Part shown: positions 1 to 10,075 of the stretch, one piece after another
How positions within the stretch are numbered: the first letter of the stretch is position 1
Layout: every line of letters starts with the position of its first letter
From: Chondrosia reniformis
Taxonomy: Eukaryota; Porifera; Demospongiae; Chondrillida; Chondrillidae
Reading direction: 5' to 3'
DNA length: 64,000 nt
Assembly (NCBI GenBank): GCA_947172415.1
Contig: OX359198.1
Span: 7,593,450 to 7,657,449, forward strand
Position numbers and translations under genes: made by a program
The notes under the pieces: generated by a model
What the model was told of the DNA's origin: nothing
What the model saw: the letters and a program-made list of their open reading frames with translations, nothing else
Databases searched by the model: none

Positions 1-3000
1 TACTCCGTCCCATGTTGCCAGGGAAGAGGATTCTGATCAGATTGACGGAGCTACTGGTAAGTGTAGAATTACACTTCTACTCATATAACCCTAATTATAT
101 TACTCACAATACTCAGGGAAGGACAAGGCTGCAACTAGAACAAGGTACATGCATGTTTGTGTGTTCTGTGGGGGACCATTAAGATATCCACTCATTTCTG
201 TAGTGATCGCGTCAGAGAAGCAATGTTCCCAGAGTCAGTTTCAAACAGTGAAGTGTTACCCAAGCAAGGAGCAACCAATCAGACGTCCAATGTCCAGAGG
301 CTAGCTCCCGCCAGTCAGATGGTCAAGACTGCCATATCCAACCTCATCAACTATCAGGTTAGTTTGGTTGGCAAGGGACCTGGCTTGTGGTGTCGTGTCA
401 GTGTGCTGCTCTCCACCGCAGGACAATGCTGAGCTGGTCACACGCCACCTCCCGGACCTGACGCAGCTGCTCAACGACACAGACCCCTCTGTCCTGGCGC
501 AGGCAGCCCAGGTGGCACATCAGCTCACAAAGAAGGACGCCAGCAGACATGCTATCATCGGCAACCCTCAAGTACTGACCGCTCTGGTACATGCAATGGC
601 CAACACCAATAGTGTTGAAGTTCAAAGGTCCACTGCTGGAGCTCTACACAGCATCTCCAATGATAAGTAAGTTTGACGCGTAACCATTTAACACTTCCTT
701 ATTTGGTGTTTGCTGGCCTATGCAGGAGTGGAGTTCAGGCAATTTATAATTGTGGGGGAATTCCCTACCTTGTGAGGCTGCTCTCTTCACAGATTGATGC
801 TGTAGTATTTTATGCTATAACTACATTACACAACCTCTTGCTACATCACGAGCCAAGCAGAATGGCAGTCAGACAAGCAGGTAAGCACTATGACAGGCGG
901 GTGAGTGCTGTAGACAGGGGGGTGAGTGCTGTAGACAGGGGGGTGAGTGCTGTAGACAGGGGGGTGAGTGCTGTAGACAGGCGGGTGAGTGCTGTAGACA
1001 GGGGGGTGAGTGCTGTAGACAGGCGGGTGAGTGCTGTAGACAGGGGGGTGAGTGCTGTAGACAGGGGGGTGAGTGCTGTAGACAGGGGGGTGAGTGCTGT
1101 AGACAGGGGGGTGAGTAATGAGATGTAACTTTTCCTTTGATCAGGAGGTATTGAGAAAATGGTGAATTCCCTAACAAAGGATAATGTAAAGTTTTTGGCA
1201 GTTTGTGCTGACTGCCTGCAACTGCTGGCCTACAAAGACCAGGACAGCAAGGTCAGTTCCACTGTCTGGTGTACTGCTGTGTCTGGTGTACTGCTGTGTA
1301 TGGTGTACTGCTGTGTCTGGTGTACTGCTGTGTCTGGTGTACTGCTGTGTCTGGTGTACTGCTGTGTCTGGTGTACTGCTGTGTCTGGTGTACTGCTGTG
1401 TCTGGTGTACTGCTGTGTCTGGTGTACTGCTGTGTCTGGTGTACTGCTGTGTCTGGTGTACTGCTGTGTCTGGTGTACTGCTGTGTCTGGTGTACTGCTG
1501 TGTCTGGTGTACTGCTGTGTCTGGTGTACTGCTGTGTCTGGTGTACTGCTGTGTCTGGTGTACTGCTGTGTCTGGTGTACTGCTGTTGTAGTTGATAATC
1601 CTGCGATTGCAAGGACCGGCTTATCTGGTGCGCCTGATGAGACACAATACGTATGAAAAGCTGTTGTTTACTTGCACAAGAATCCTCAAAGTCCTATCTG
1701 CTTGTCCGAACAACAAACCAGAGATTGTCAAAGTCAGTCACCTTTCTAGTTATCTTGGTCATAGTCACCACTTGTAATTTCTTGCTGAAAGTAGGTGGGC
1801 GGAATGCAGGCTATAGGAATGCATTTGAACAGCAAAAGCAATCGACTCGTGCAAAACATTCTAATAACACTGCGCAATCTTTCTGATGCTGCAACCCAAA
1901 TAGATCACCTCGAAGAGCTCCTGAAGTCACTATTGCAGCTGCTCTCCTCCAGCGACTTGCAAATTGTAGGATATGTGATGGGTATATTGCGTAACCTCAC
2001 ATGTAACAATCCTTCAAATAAGGTAGGTGTGTCACTTCAGTTTGGGCGGGGAACACTTACACATTGAGTGTGGTCTTGACTTAGGCTATTGTGACGCAGC
2101 TTCACGGAGTGGAGAGCATCCTACGGATTCTGCTAAATGTCCAAGATCGTGAGGACATTGTTGAGCCATCCATTTGTACACTGCGACATCTGACAAGCTC
2201 CACCCATCCTTACGCAACATTGGCCCAAGTGGCCATTAGTAATAACTATGGTGTCCCTGTTGTTATCAACTTTCTGCAACCACAAGTGAAGTGGCCAATC
2301 ATTAAAGTCAGTCCTGTCCTCTGTGAATGTGCATGTGATGTACATGTGATGTGCATGTGACTACTTTAATGTTTCTGTCTGTAGGCAGCGGTTGGCTTGA
2401 TCCGTAACCTTGCCTTGTCTCCTAACAACCAAACTGCTCTCCATGATGAAGGGTGTATCCCCAAGTTGGTCCATCTCATGAACAAGGCTTTCCAAGATAT
2501 TGACAAACGAGTGGCCCAGGGGGCACCCCCAGGGTGCATTGTAAGTGGATGTATGACCTCCAACTCCGACCTTTAACCTTTGACCTTTGCTACAGGACGG
2601 CGTGTACATGGAGGAGATAGTACATCGAGTAGTCACAGCACTTCACATCCTTGCAAGGGAACCGAATAACAGAGCTGTCATTCACTCCCTCAACTGTACT
2701 CCACTTTTTGTGAGAGTAAGTCCCTTTCATCATCTTTTGCATATAAGGCTACATTCAGTCGTTTTGCATTCCCATTTTACAGCTGCTGTACTCAGAATCA
2801 GAACAGATTCAATGTGTGGCAGCCAGTGTCTTGTGTGAGATGGTGCAATATCCCGAAGCTGCTGCGGACATGGAAAAGGAGAATGTCACAGGAGCACTCA
2901 TTGAACTGCAAAAGTCCTCTAATCAGACGGTAGTAGCCTTTGCCTCAAACCTTCTCTGCAGACTATCTGGTGATGCACAGGCCATGCCACTTCCTTCCAA

Positions 3001-3908
3001 CATTGCTCAAATGTTGGACAGCGAGGTACCCACCATTGACCCTCCCATCAGCCATCCTTGCCCCACCCATCAGTCATCCTTGCCCCACCCATCAGCCATC
3101 CTTGCCCCGCCCATCAGCCATCCTTGCCCCTCCCACCAGCCATCCTTGCCCCGCCCACCAGCCATCCTTGCCCCGCCCATCAGCCTTGCCACGCCCATCA
3201 GCCATTCCTTTCCTTCTGATACTGTTGATCTATTTGTGTTTGTAGGAATTTAATGACATTCTGGACTTTCCACTTGATGATGCAGCCCATTACACAAGTC
3301 AAAGTACTCCTGCCCGTTACCATAGCAACCCAGGCTCAGAGCTGGCTAGCCCTATAGGGACACCTCAGCATCCATATCAAATTCCAAGGCCATTCACCTC
3401 TCGCTCCATGCCAGCATCAGCTGCCCATTCAATGCCTCCGTCCGCACCTCACTCCCTCCCTCCCTCAGCACCTCACTCCCTCCCTCCCTCAGCACCACAC
3501 TCCCTCCCTCCTTCCAACCCGCAGTCTATGCCTGGTTCGGGAACACAGACTCCAGTCCATCCCTTCATGCAGCCAATCAACCACTTCACACCTGACTATG
3601 ATGTTCCAGTGGACTACATGGCTCAGACAACTTCGACTGCATTCTCTGGTCCTCCTCCTCAAATGCACCAATCGCTACACGTTGGTCCGCCCACCAACCC
3701 TCCTCCACAGACAATGACTGTTCACCATCATCCAAGCTACAACAGTAGTGGGCCCAGTTCCACATTCATGCAACATCCATCTGCTCCTCCGCACTCTCAA
3801 CTTTCGTTCCAAAATTATCATCCACCATCCCCAGCTATCCATGATATAAGCCCCAGTAACCATGGCAACCCTAGATGGTTTGAGGGTCAGTCAATGGATA
3901 TGCAATAA
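1..3908 (+). CDS. CTNNB1: Beta-catenin (armadillo repeat), 5' end off window
   Basis: Beta-catenin is the armadillo-repeat adaptor that links cadherins to alpha-catenin and is the nuclear effector of Wnt signalling. Predicted exons are 1-56, 117-144, 204-357, 422-666, 726-880, 1145-1251, 1592-1732, 1795-2022, 2085-2306, 2385-2540, 2596-2715, 2783-3025 and 3246-3908, all with GT-AG borders and consistent phases. The translated exons follow vertebrate beta-catenin almost block by block: [91 protein letters not shown]. The groove motif NVKFLAV is kept. Only the tail of the N-terminal region is visible, so the GSK3 phospho-degron cannot be judged. The long Pro/Ser/His-rich C-terminal exon ends in QSMDMQ and lacks the DTDL PDZ ligand of bilaterian proteins. 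Identity is near certain; exact exon edges are inferred. Confidence 0.96.
893..1118. repeat. 21-bp intronic minisatellite (beta-catenin intron)
   Basis: About ten tandem copies of a 21-base unit (core gtgagtgctgtagacag plus a G run) fill the intron at 881-1144, starting 12 bases after the real donor. Each unit contains GGTGAGTG, a good 5' splice-site consensus, so the intron carries a ladder of donor-like sites. Units differ mainly by gcggg versus ggggg. Confidence 0.95.
1264..1588. repeat. 15-bp intronic minisatellite (beta-catenin intron)
   Basis: Around 21 near-perfect copies of tgtctggtgtactgc fill the intron between the exons ending at 1251 and starting at 1592. The 15-base period keeps several frames open on both strands, which creates spurious ORFs. 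No coding role is implied. Confidence 0.95.
3040..3210. repeat. ~21-bp intronic minisatellite (beta-catenin last intron)
   Basis: Imperfect tandem copies of a CCCATCAGCCATCCTTGCC-type unit occupy most of the last intron (3026-3245). It is another pyrimidine-rich intronic minisatellite. Confidence 0.85.
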
Positions 3909-4192
3909 CTGTCAAACTTTGCATGTGGTGCTAAATTGTAGAGTTCTATACACACAATATATTAATTTCTTACTATATTTGTTTTTATACTGCTTGGTAA
4001 TTGCATGTAAGATCGCTATTGGTCATGGGTGGAAGGGTGGAATTCCCAGAAACAGTTGTCTCTCCCAGTGGAAGAAAAGTAGTAGAAAACTCTTGTTCTC
4101 ATACAAAGCTCTCAATGGGCCTTGACTCTGAAGTAGATGTAGTATGTAAGAAAAATGGTGTTTGATTATTCACATAACTAGTCAGGACCAAA

Positions 4193-5651
4193 ATGGCGTC
4201 ATCAGGTGCTCAGGAACATGCTCGCAGGAGAACGAAAGATATCGTGAGAAGACTTCGTGAACAGGTCTGTGCGCTAGCTATTCCTTCATTACTCGTATAT
4301 AAATATAACCGCTTTCGCGGCATTCGATTGCTTTATGAATTTAAATCTTTTCATATGTTTTATAACAGTTGGAATTCTACTTTGGAGATATGAATTTGAG
4401 CAGAAGCAACTTTTTACATCAAAAACTGAAAGAAAGCGAATGTGCGGTAGTCATTGACACGTCACATGTGCACCACGTGACATGTACTTGTACTTACCAT
4501 TTTATAGATGTACCTATCGAAGTTTTGATTACGTTTAACCGTTTGAAAGCCATTTCCACAGATAGCAATCTCATACAAAAAGCAGTGGAAAGCAGTTCTC
4601 TGTTGAAGGTAGTGCATGCTGATGCTACTCATTAGAGGTGCGTCAATACTGTTGTCCCTTAGCTGTCCGAAGATGGTACTGGAATTGGGAGAGTGGAGGC
4701 TTACAGTCCCCCCAGTGATGTGAACAACAGAACAGTTTATGTTGAAGGACTCTCAGAAGCAACAACAATTGACAGCCTAAAGAATGATTTTGGAAAATGT
4801 GGTCCAATTGACTTTGTAAGGTGCGACCCTCAATAATGTAACCATATATGCTTGTGCGACTGTGTGCTTGTGCAACCGTGTGCTTGTGCGACCGTATGCT
4901 TGTGCGACCGTGTGCTTGTTCTATCTGTAGCCTCCCATATCACAAGGTTTCAAAGGACTTGAAAGGATTTGCTTTTGTAACCTTCTCTGAAGGAGCTAGT
5001 GCCATAAGAGCTTTACAAGTGTGCCAACCCTTATTTATTGATTGTGTCATGTAATTGTATTGTTACTATTTTCATTTCAGAATTTTGATAATTTTACATC
5101 TGGTCTGGAACCACAGTATCCTACTAAAGAGAGTCTGATAGCAGAGCTTGACAAATCCAACAGCAAGGTAAGTGAAGATGGAGGCAATAAGGGTAGGAGT
5201 GGCAATGAAGGTAGGAGTGGCAGTGAAGGTGGGAGTGGCAGTGAGGGGGATGCAGTGGAGCCATCAACAAAAAAGTTGAGAGTAGAGACTAGTGACTATA
5301 CTGGTGATAAGAAAAAGAAAAAGAGAAAAAGAAGAAAGAAACAGTTACACAAATATTCTTACAAAGTATTGCACCAGTGAGTAAAATCCTTTATTACTAT
5401 ATGGTCAGCTGTACATTAAAATATCCCATAGACTTGAGTGGATCAGATTAAAGAAAATTTATGTTCAATTGCAAAAAGAAGGAATGTCTCAAGCCAAGCA
5501 ACTCTTCAAAGTAGAACAGAAAAAAAATCCACATTTAAAACAAGTAATGCTTGAGATGTAGATGGTGTTCATCACATGACATGTTATCTTTTACCCTTAG
5601 GCATTCAAGCTGTCCCACAAATCAGTTGATGAGCTCTTCACTGCTGCATAA
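4193..5651 (+). CDS. LARP7: LARP7-like La-related protein without C-terminal xRRM
   Basis: This is a La-module RNA-binding protein; LARP7 relatives bind the 3' U-tail of 7SK, U6 or telomerase RNA. Predicted exons are 4193-4264, 4369-4441, 4508-4608, 4663-4820, 4931-5018, 5081-5376, 5432-5543 and 5601-5651, giving about 316 residues. The La domain starts at residue ~22 (LEFYFGDMNLSRSNFLHQ) and continues with IEVLITFNRLKAISTDSNLI. RRM1 follows, with RTVYVEGL and KGFAFVTF. Next come a Gly/Ser/Glu repeat, a lysine-arginine run (KKKKKRKRRKK) and the block EWIRLKKIYVQLQK, which matches the vertebrate LARP7 segment just before the linker to the xRRM. The frame then stops at 5651, and only a foldback repeat follows, so the xRRM that clasps 7SK is missing. 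The donor at 4442 (GTGCGG) is chosen because it restores the EYVPIEV reading. Identity is strong; the short C-terminus is a model. Confidence 0.85.
4844..4926. repeat. Short 15-16-bp intronic minisatellite (LARP7)
   Basis: About five copies of a tgtgcttgtgcgaccg unit lie in the LARP7 intron just upstream of the acceptor at 4929-4930. Confidence 0.8.
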
Positions 5652-5744
5652 TGGACTGCTAGTGTCCAGTATACATACCTTTGTTTTATGCATAATTCAT
5701 GTATAAGAGATATGTATTGGGTATTTTTGTTTCTCGTCAAACTC

Positions 5745-5899
5745 AAAGGATAGACTTGATGAGTATCTGTGAGTGCCGACACCAAGTTTCAGCTTCATAT
5801 ATATCTCTTATTTGCTAGAGATCAGGTAATTTATCAACGCATAATTGCATAATACTATAAATGGCTGACCGTTAGAAGTTTGGTACTACGTATATATAA
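5745..5899 (+). repeat. Left remnant of the satellite-flanking element
   Basis: The stretch gtgccgacaccaagtttcag resembles the reverse complement of a 169-bp satellite monomer. It is followed by gcataattgcataatactat, which recurs nearly unchanged at ~19645. It looks like the start of the same element that flanks the satellite on the right (19481-20435), cut off here by the foldback insertion. Confidence 0.6.
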
Positions 5900-6274
5900 A
5901 AGTAAATAAAAACATTTAAAAAATGAAATGAGAAGTAGGGATGGCAGTCCCTGCAACAGTACCTACCAGTATCTAGAAAAAGCAATGAAACAAGACAATG
6001 ATCATATAATAAGGCTGACAATACACAAATGGAATATATACTGCCTCAAATTTCAGTGACTTAACAAGACACATCACTTCCATGTTTGGGTGCACCATGA
6101 TGGCTGAAGTAGGGATAGTGTGCCCAAACATGGAAGTGATGTGTCTTGTTAAGTCACTGAAATTATTATATGATCATTGTCTTGTTTCATTGCTTTTTCT
6201 AGATGTGATAGGTACTGTTGCAGGGACTGCCATCCCTACTTCTCATTTCATTTTTTAAATGTTTTTATTTACTT
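5900..6274. mobile_element. Foldback (long inverted repeat) element
   Basis: The left arm 5900-6090 and right arm 6123-6274 are near-perfect reverse complements around a ~32-base loop. They could form a hairpin of more than 150 base pairs. The left arm carries an extra ~39 bases (about 6020-6058) that the right arm lacks. No ORF or transposase is present, so this is a non-autonomous foldback or MITE-like element. It sits just after LARP7 and splits the satellite-flanking element. Confidence 0.85.
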
Positions 6275-7253
6275 GTATTCCTACTTTTTTTATACTTATT
6301 AAAACTAGTTTGTAAGTTTTTTTAGCAATAACGTCATAGTCGAAGATAAAGAGGATATGACAAAGAACTCCTAATTAGAAAATGGCTACAAAAAGGTTCC
6401 AATTTTCTTACGCGCCACAGAAAACCGTCTTTGCACAAATCGTTTAAAGACAGAAAGGTGCCTATTCCCTAGTTGCTAAAACTTTTAGACGATATGCCCC
6501 TAAGATGTATTAATCTACAAGCGCGTTTATGCACTAGCGTGAAATAAAAGGAAGAATAATAAGAAAATGAGGAAAACCGGAAGTAGGCCTGAAACCGTTT
6601 TACAAACTTAGAGCCTTTATGCGCTCTTGAAAACAGCTTCCCTCAATTGAAATCGTACAAAAAAGACACATTATGAGTTTAAAAGAGGTAAAAACGCATT
6701 CGCTGCCTACTTATAAGGTGTTAAATGAAGTTTAATCGAAGATTAAAGGGGGTTAATGAACTGAACCGGTCGCATCCGCTATACCTTGATTGAAGGCTGT
6801 ATCGAGCATGCGCAGTCACTGCCTCGTGAAGTAGTGCTCAACAGCAGGACAATTTCTTTTTCCCCCTTTTCTTTTGTATTGTAACATAGGATCTCCACTC
6901 TTGTAGAGGGTGTCATTGGGAACCTGGGTCTGTGTCCCCCGGTGTGTCCTCTTCTGTGAGTCAATGTTAGTATATAGTTTGACTCATACTGTTAGGCTCA
7001 AGGGGGTTAAGTACAAGGGTCAAAGGACACGGTGGGTGCAACCCAGGTCCCATACGCCAAGGAGGCTCTCATTCAATGAGTCCCTCTAGCCAGATTGGGT
7101 AGATCTAGAGTCTATTTATATAGAGGGTTACTCTATATAGGCTTGGGGTATCATGCACTATAGATGTACTCGTAGGCACTGGAGAACCAACTAGTCCAGA
7201 GGTGAGGAGTCATTAACCCGTAATACATTGAATACGGCATCCATTTTTCGGGC
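6275..7253. other. Stretch with no recognisable gene
   Basis: I see no convincing coding exon, tRNA or snRNA motif here. Short ORFs are present but carry no family signal. It may be inserted DNA separating the two halves of the left flanking element. Confidence 0.5.
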
Positions 7254-8045
7254 CATCCCTACTTAGAGAGTACTACCGTACTCTCTGATATATCTGCAAA
7301 ATTAGAACGCTTTCAAGGATTTCTAATAGACATGGATATGCACTGTGTAGAACTTGATTGTTGTTGAAGTAGTACCTATCCATATAAAACATATGGATGT
7401 CGTTAAAGTGAAATTTCGCCAATCGACAGCCAACGAAACTCCAAAGAAAAAAAGTTGGACCATACCGAACGCTACAATCCACGACACTCATAGGCCGGGA
7501 TCGGTGGTAACGTTCAGCTTATCGAATCTGCCGAAGCAAATTACTGCCGAGTTGAGCATTGGGTGTCGCTTGTGTGAGAAGAACCAGTTCTTCTCGATAT
7601 GGCCGACTCATATGAATCCTTAAAGATATCAGATGCCAATCCCACATTACGTGGAACCACCCCCGTAATCCGGATTATTGGTGAACACGTCTCTATGGCA
7701 CCAACCGATTAGGAGACAGCTTCAGAGTATAAGCGCTACCAACCTCTATGGGAACCGCAATCACCATAGAGATATCCCGGTAGGCCTACTTTATAAGGTT
7801 TTTCGCTTCTATTTAAACAACAAAAATTCCAAAGAAAACGGTTGTGGTTGGCGCTTTTCCATACTTAAGAATAGGGTATTTTCAAGAAAAATGTAGTCGA
7901 AATGTTTCAATTACATTGTGTTAACGAGATTCTACAGTATTTTCCAGATTCCAGATTACTGAATCGTTTCAAGAAATTTTAAAGGTATACAATCAATATC
8001 AATATTGGTTCATCTCGGAAAGTGGATAAAATTCTGTGTCTTGAT
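7254..8045 (+). repeat. Flanking module, plus orientation, left copy
   Basis: This is a diverged copy of the ~720-bp module found inverted inside the satellite and direct at 19700-20435. Shared landmarks are catatggatgtcgttaaagtg, ggccgactcatatgaatcct, gcaccaaccgattaggagac and the end gataggccgagcagaacaac. Relative to the other copies it has about 30 extra bases near 7512-7545. That keeps an 89-codon basic frame open (7354-7623), and I recognise no family in it. Confidence 0.8.
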
Positions 8046-9360
8046 AGGCCGAGCAGAACAACGTTTCTGGTCCAGAATTTTATGTACATTGAGGGCTGTA
8101 ACTCTATCAAATGGGGAGATATGAAGCTAACACTTAGTGTCAGCATTCACAGACATCTATACAACATGTCCAATGAGTTTTTGAAATTTTGATGGAACTT
8201 AAAATTTGCCCTATCTTGCACCATACATTAACTTTGTATACCAGAATTTATTGTACATTGAGGGCTGTAACTCTATCAAATGGGGAGATATGAAGCTAAC
8301 ACTTAGTGTCAGCATTCACAGACATCTATACAGCATGTCCAATGAGTTTTTGAAATTTTGATGGAACTTAAAATTTGCCCTATCTCGCACCATACATTAA
8401 CCTTGTATACCAGAATTTTATGTACATCGAGGTATGTAACCCTATCAAATGGAAAGATATGAAGCTGTGACTTTGTATCAGCATTCACAGACACTAATAG
8501 AGTATGTCCAATGAGTTTTTGAAATTTTGATGGAATTTAAAATTTGCCTTATCTCGCACCATACGTATCTCTCACCATACATTAAATTTGTATAGCAGAA
8601 TCTAATGTACATTTAGTGCTGTAACTCTGTCAATTGGAAAGATGTGAAGCTGAAACTTGCTGTCAGCATTCACAGACATCCATAAAACATATCCAAAGAG
8701 TTTTACAAATTTTGATGTTCACTCATATTTGCCCTATCTCTCACCATACATTAAATTTGTATACAAGAATCTAATGTACATTTAGTGCAATAACTCTGTC
8801 AATTAGAAAGATGTGAAGCTGAAACTTGCTGTCAGCATTCACAGCTATCCTTAAAGCATATCCAAAGAGTTTTGCAAATTTTGATGTTCACTCATATTTG
8901 CCCTATATCTCACCATACGTACATTAAATTTGTATCACCATACATTAAATTTGTATAGCAGAATCTAATGTACATTTAGTGCTGTAACTCTGTCAATTGG
9001 AAAGATGTGAAGCTGAAACTTGCTGTCAGCATTCACAGACATCCTTAAAGCATATCCAAAGAGTTTTACAAATTTTGATGTTCACTCATATTTGCCCTAT
9101 ATCTCACCATACATTAAATTTGTATACAAGAATCTAATGTACATTTAGTGCTGTAACTCTGTCAATTGGAAAGATGTGAAGCTGAAACTTGTTGTCAGCA
9201 TTCACAGACATCCTTAAAGCATATCCAAAGAGTTTTACAAATTTTGATGTTCACTCATATTTGCCCTATATCTCACCATACTTTAAATTTGTATACAAGA
9301 ATCTAATCTACATTTAGTGCCGTAACTCTGCCAATTGGAAAGATATGAAGCTGAAACCTC
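8046..9360 (+). repeat. 169-bp satellite array, block 1
   Basis: Tandem monomers of about 169 bases, spaced by matching landmarks at 8091, 8260 and 8429. Two subfamilies are visible. One (8046-8600) has gagggctgtaactctatc and gaagctaacacttagtgtc. The other (after 8600) has gctgtaactctgtcaattgg and gatgtgaagctgaaacttg. Monomer length is close to nucleosome-repeat size. Confidence 0.92.
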
Positions 9361-10075
9361 TTGGCTGTATGCACATATAGCTATACAGTATATCCTGCTA
9401 GTTTTGTAAAATTTCAAAAAAGGATACCCGAGTTACTGCAGATCGAAAAATACCCTATTCTAAAGTATTGAAGATTCGCCAACCACAAGCGTTTTCATAG
9501 GCTATTACTTTATTTAAATAGAAGATAAAACCTTATAATAGTAGGCCTACCTGGACACATCTCTATGGTGGTTGCGGTTCCCATAGAGGTTGGTAGCGCT
9601 TAGACTCTGAAGCTGTCTCCTAATCGGTTGGTGCCATAGAGACGTGCTCACCAATAATCCGGATTTCGGGGGGGTTCCACGTAATGTGGGATTGGCATCT
9701 GATATCTTAGGATTCATATGAGTCGGCCATATCGAGAAGAACTGGTTCTTCTCACGCAAGTGACACCCAAAGCTCAACTCGGCAGAGCGTTACCACCGAT
9801 CCCGGCCTCTGAGCGTCGTGGATGGTAGCGTTCGATATGGTCCAATTTTTTTCCTTTGGAGTTTCTTTAGCAGTCGATTGACGATTTTTCACTTTAGCGA
9901 CATCCATATATTATAATATGGACAGATACTACTTCAAAACAATCAAGTATTACAGAGTGAATATCCATGTGTATTAAAATCTTTAAAAGCGTTCTCGTCA
10001 TTCAAAATATACATATAAAAGTACCGTATTTTCAATATTCCCTTCTCTAGGTCGGCCATTTATATTATTACGAAA
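9361..10075 (-). repeat. Inverted ~720-bp module, internal copy 1
   Basis: This is the flanking module in minus orientation, embedded in the satellite. It includes a 76-codon minus-strand frame (9547-9777) that is identical in all three internal copies and in the direct right-hand copy. That identity is better explained by recent amplification than by selection. Short internal inverted repeats surround ctctatggtggttgcggttc. Confidence 0.9.

Noticed and set aside
893-1118. Regularly spaced repeats resembling a CRISPR array
   Set aside because: Head-to-tail minisatellites without unique spacers, inside eukaryotic introns. No array or cas gene is present anywhere in the window.
7254-8045. Possible pol III gene or tRNA-like element in the flanking module
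   Set aside because: I could not find convincing A-box and B-box sequences on either strand; the short inverted repeats alone are not enough.
9547-9777. Identical 76-codon ORF in four module copies as a conserved gene
   Set aside because: The surrounding non-coding sequence of the modules is just as identical, so the identity reflects recent amplification. The left, more diverged copy does not keep the frame.
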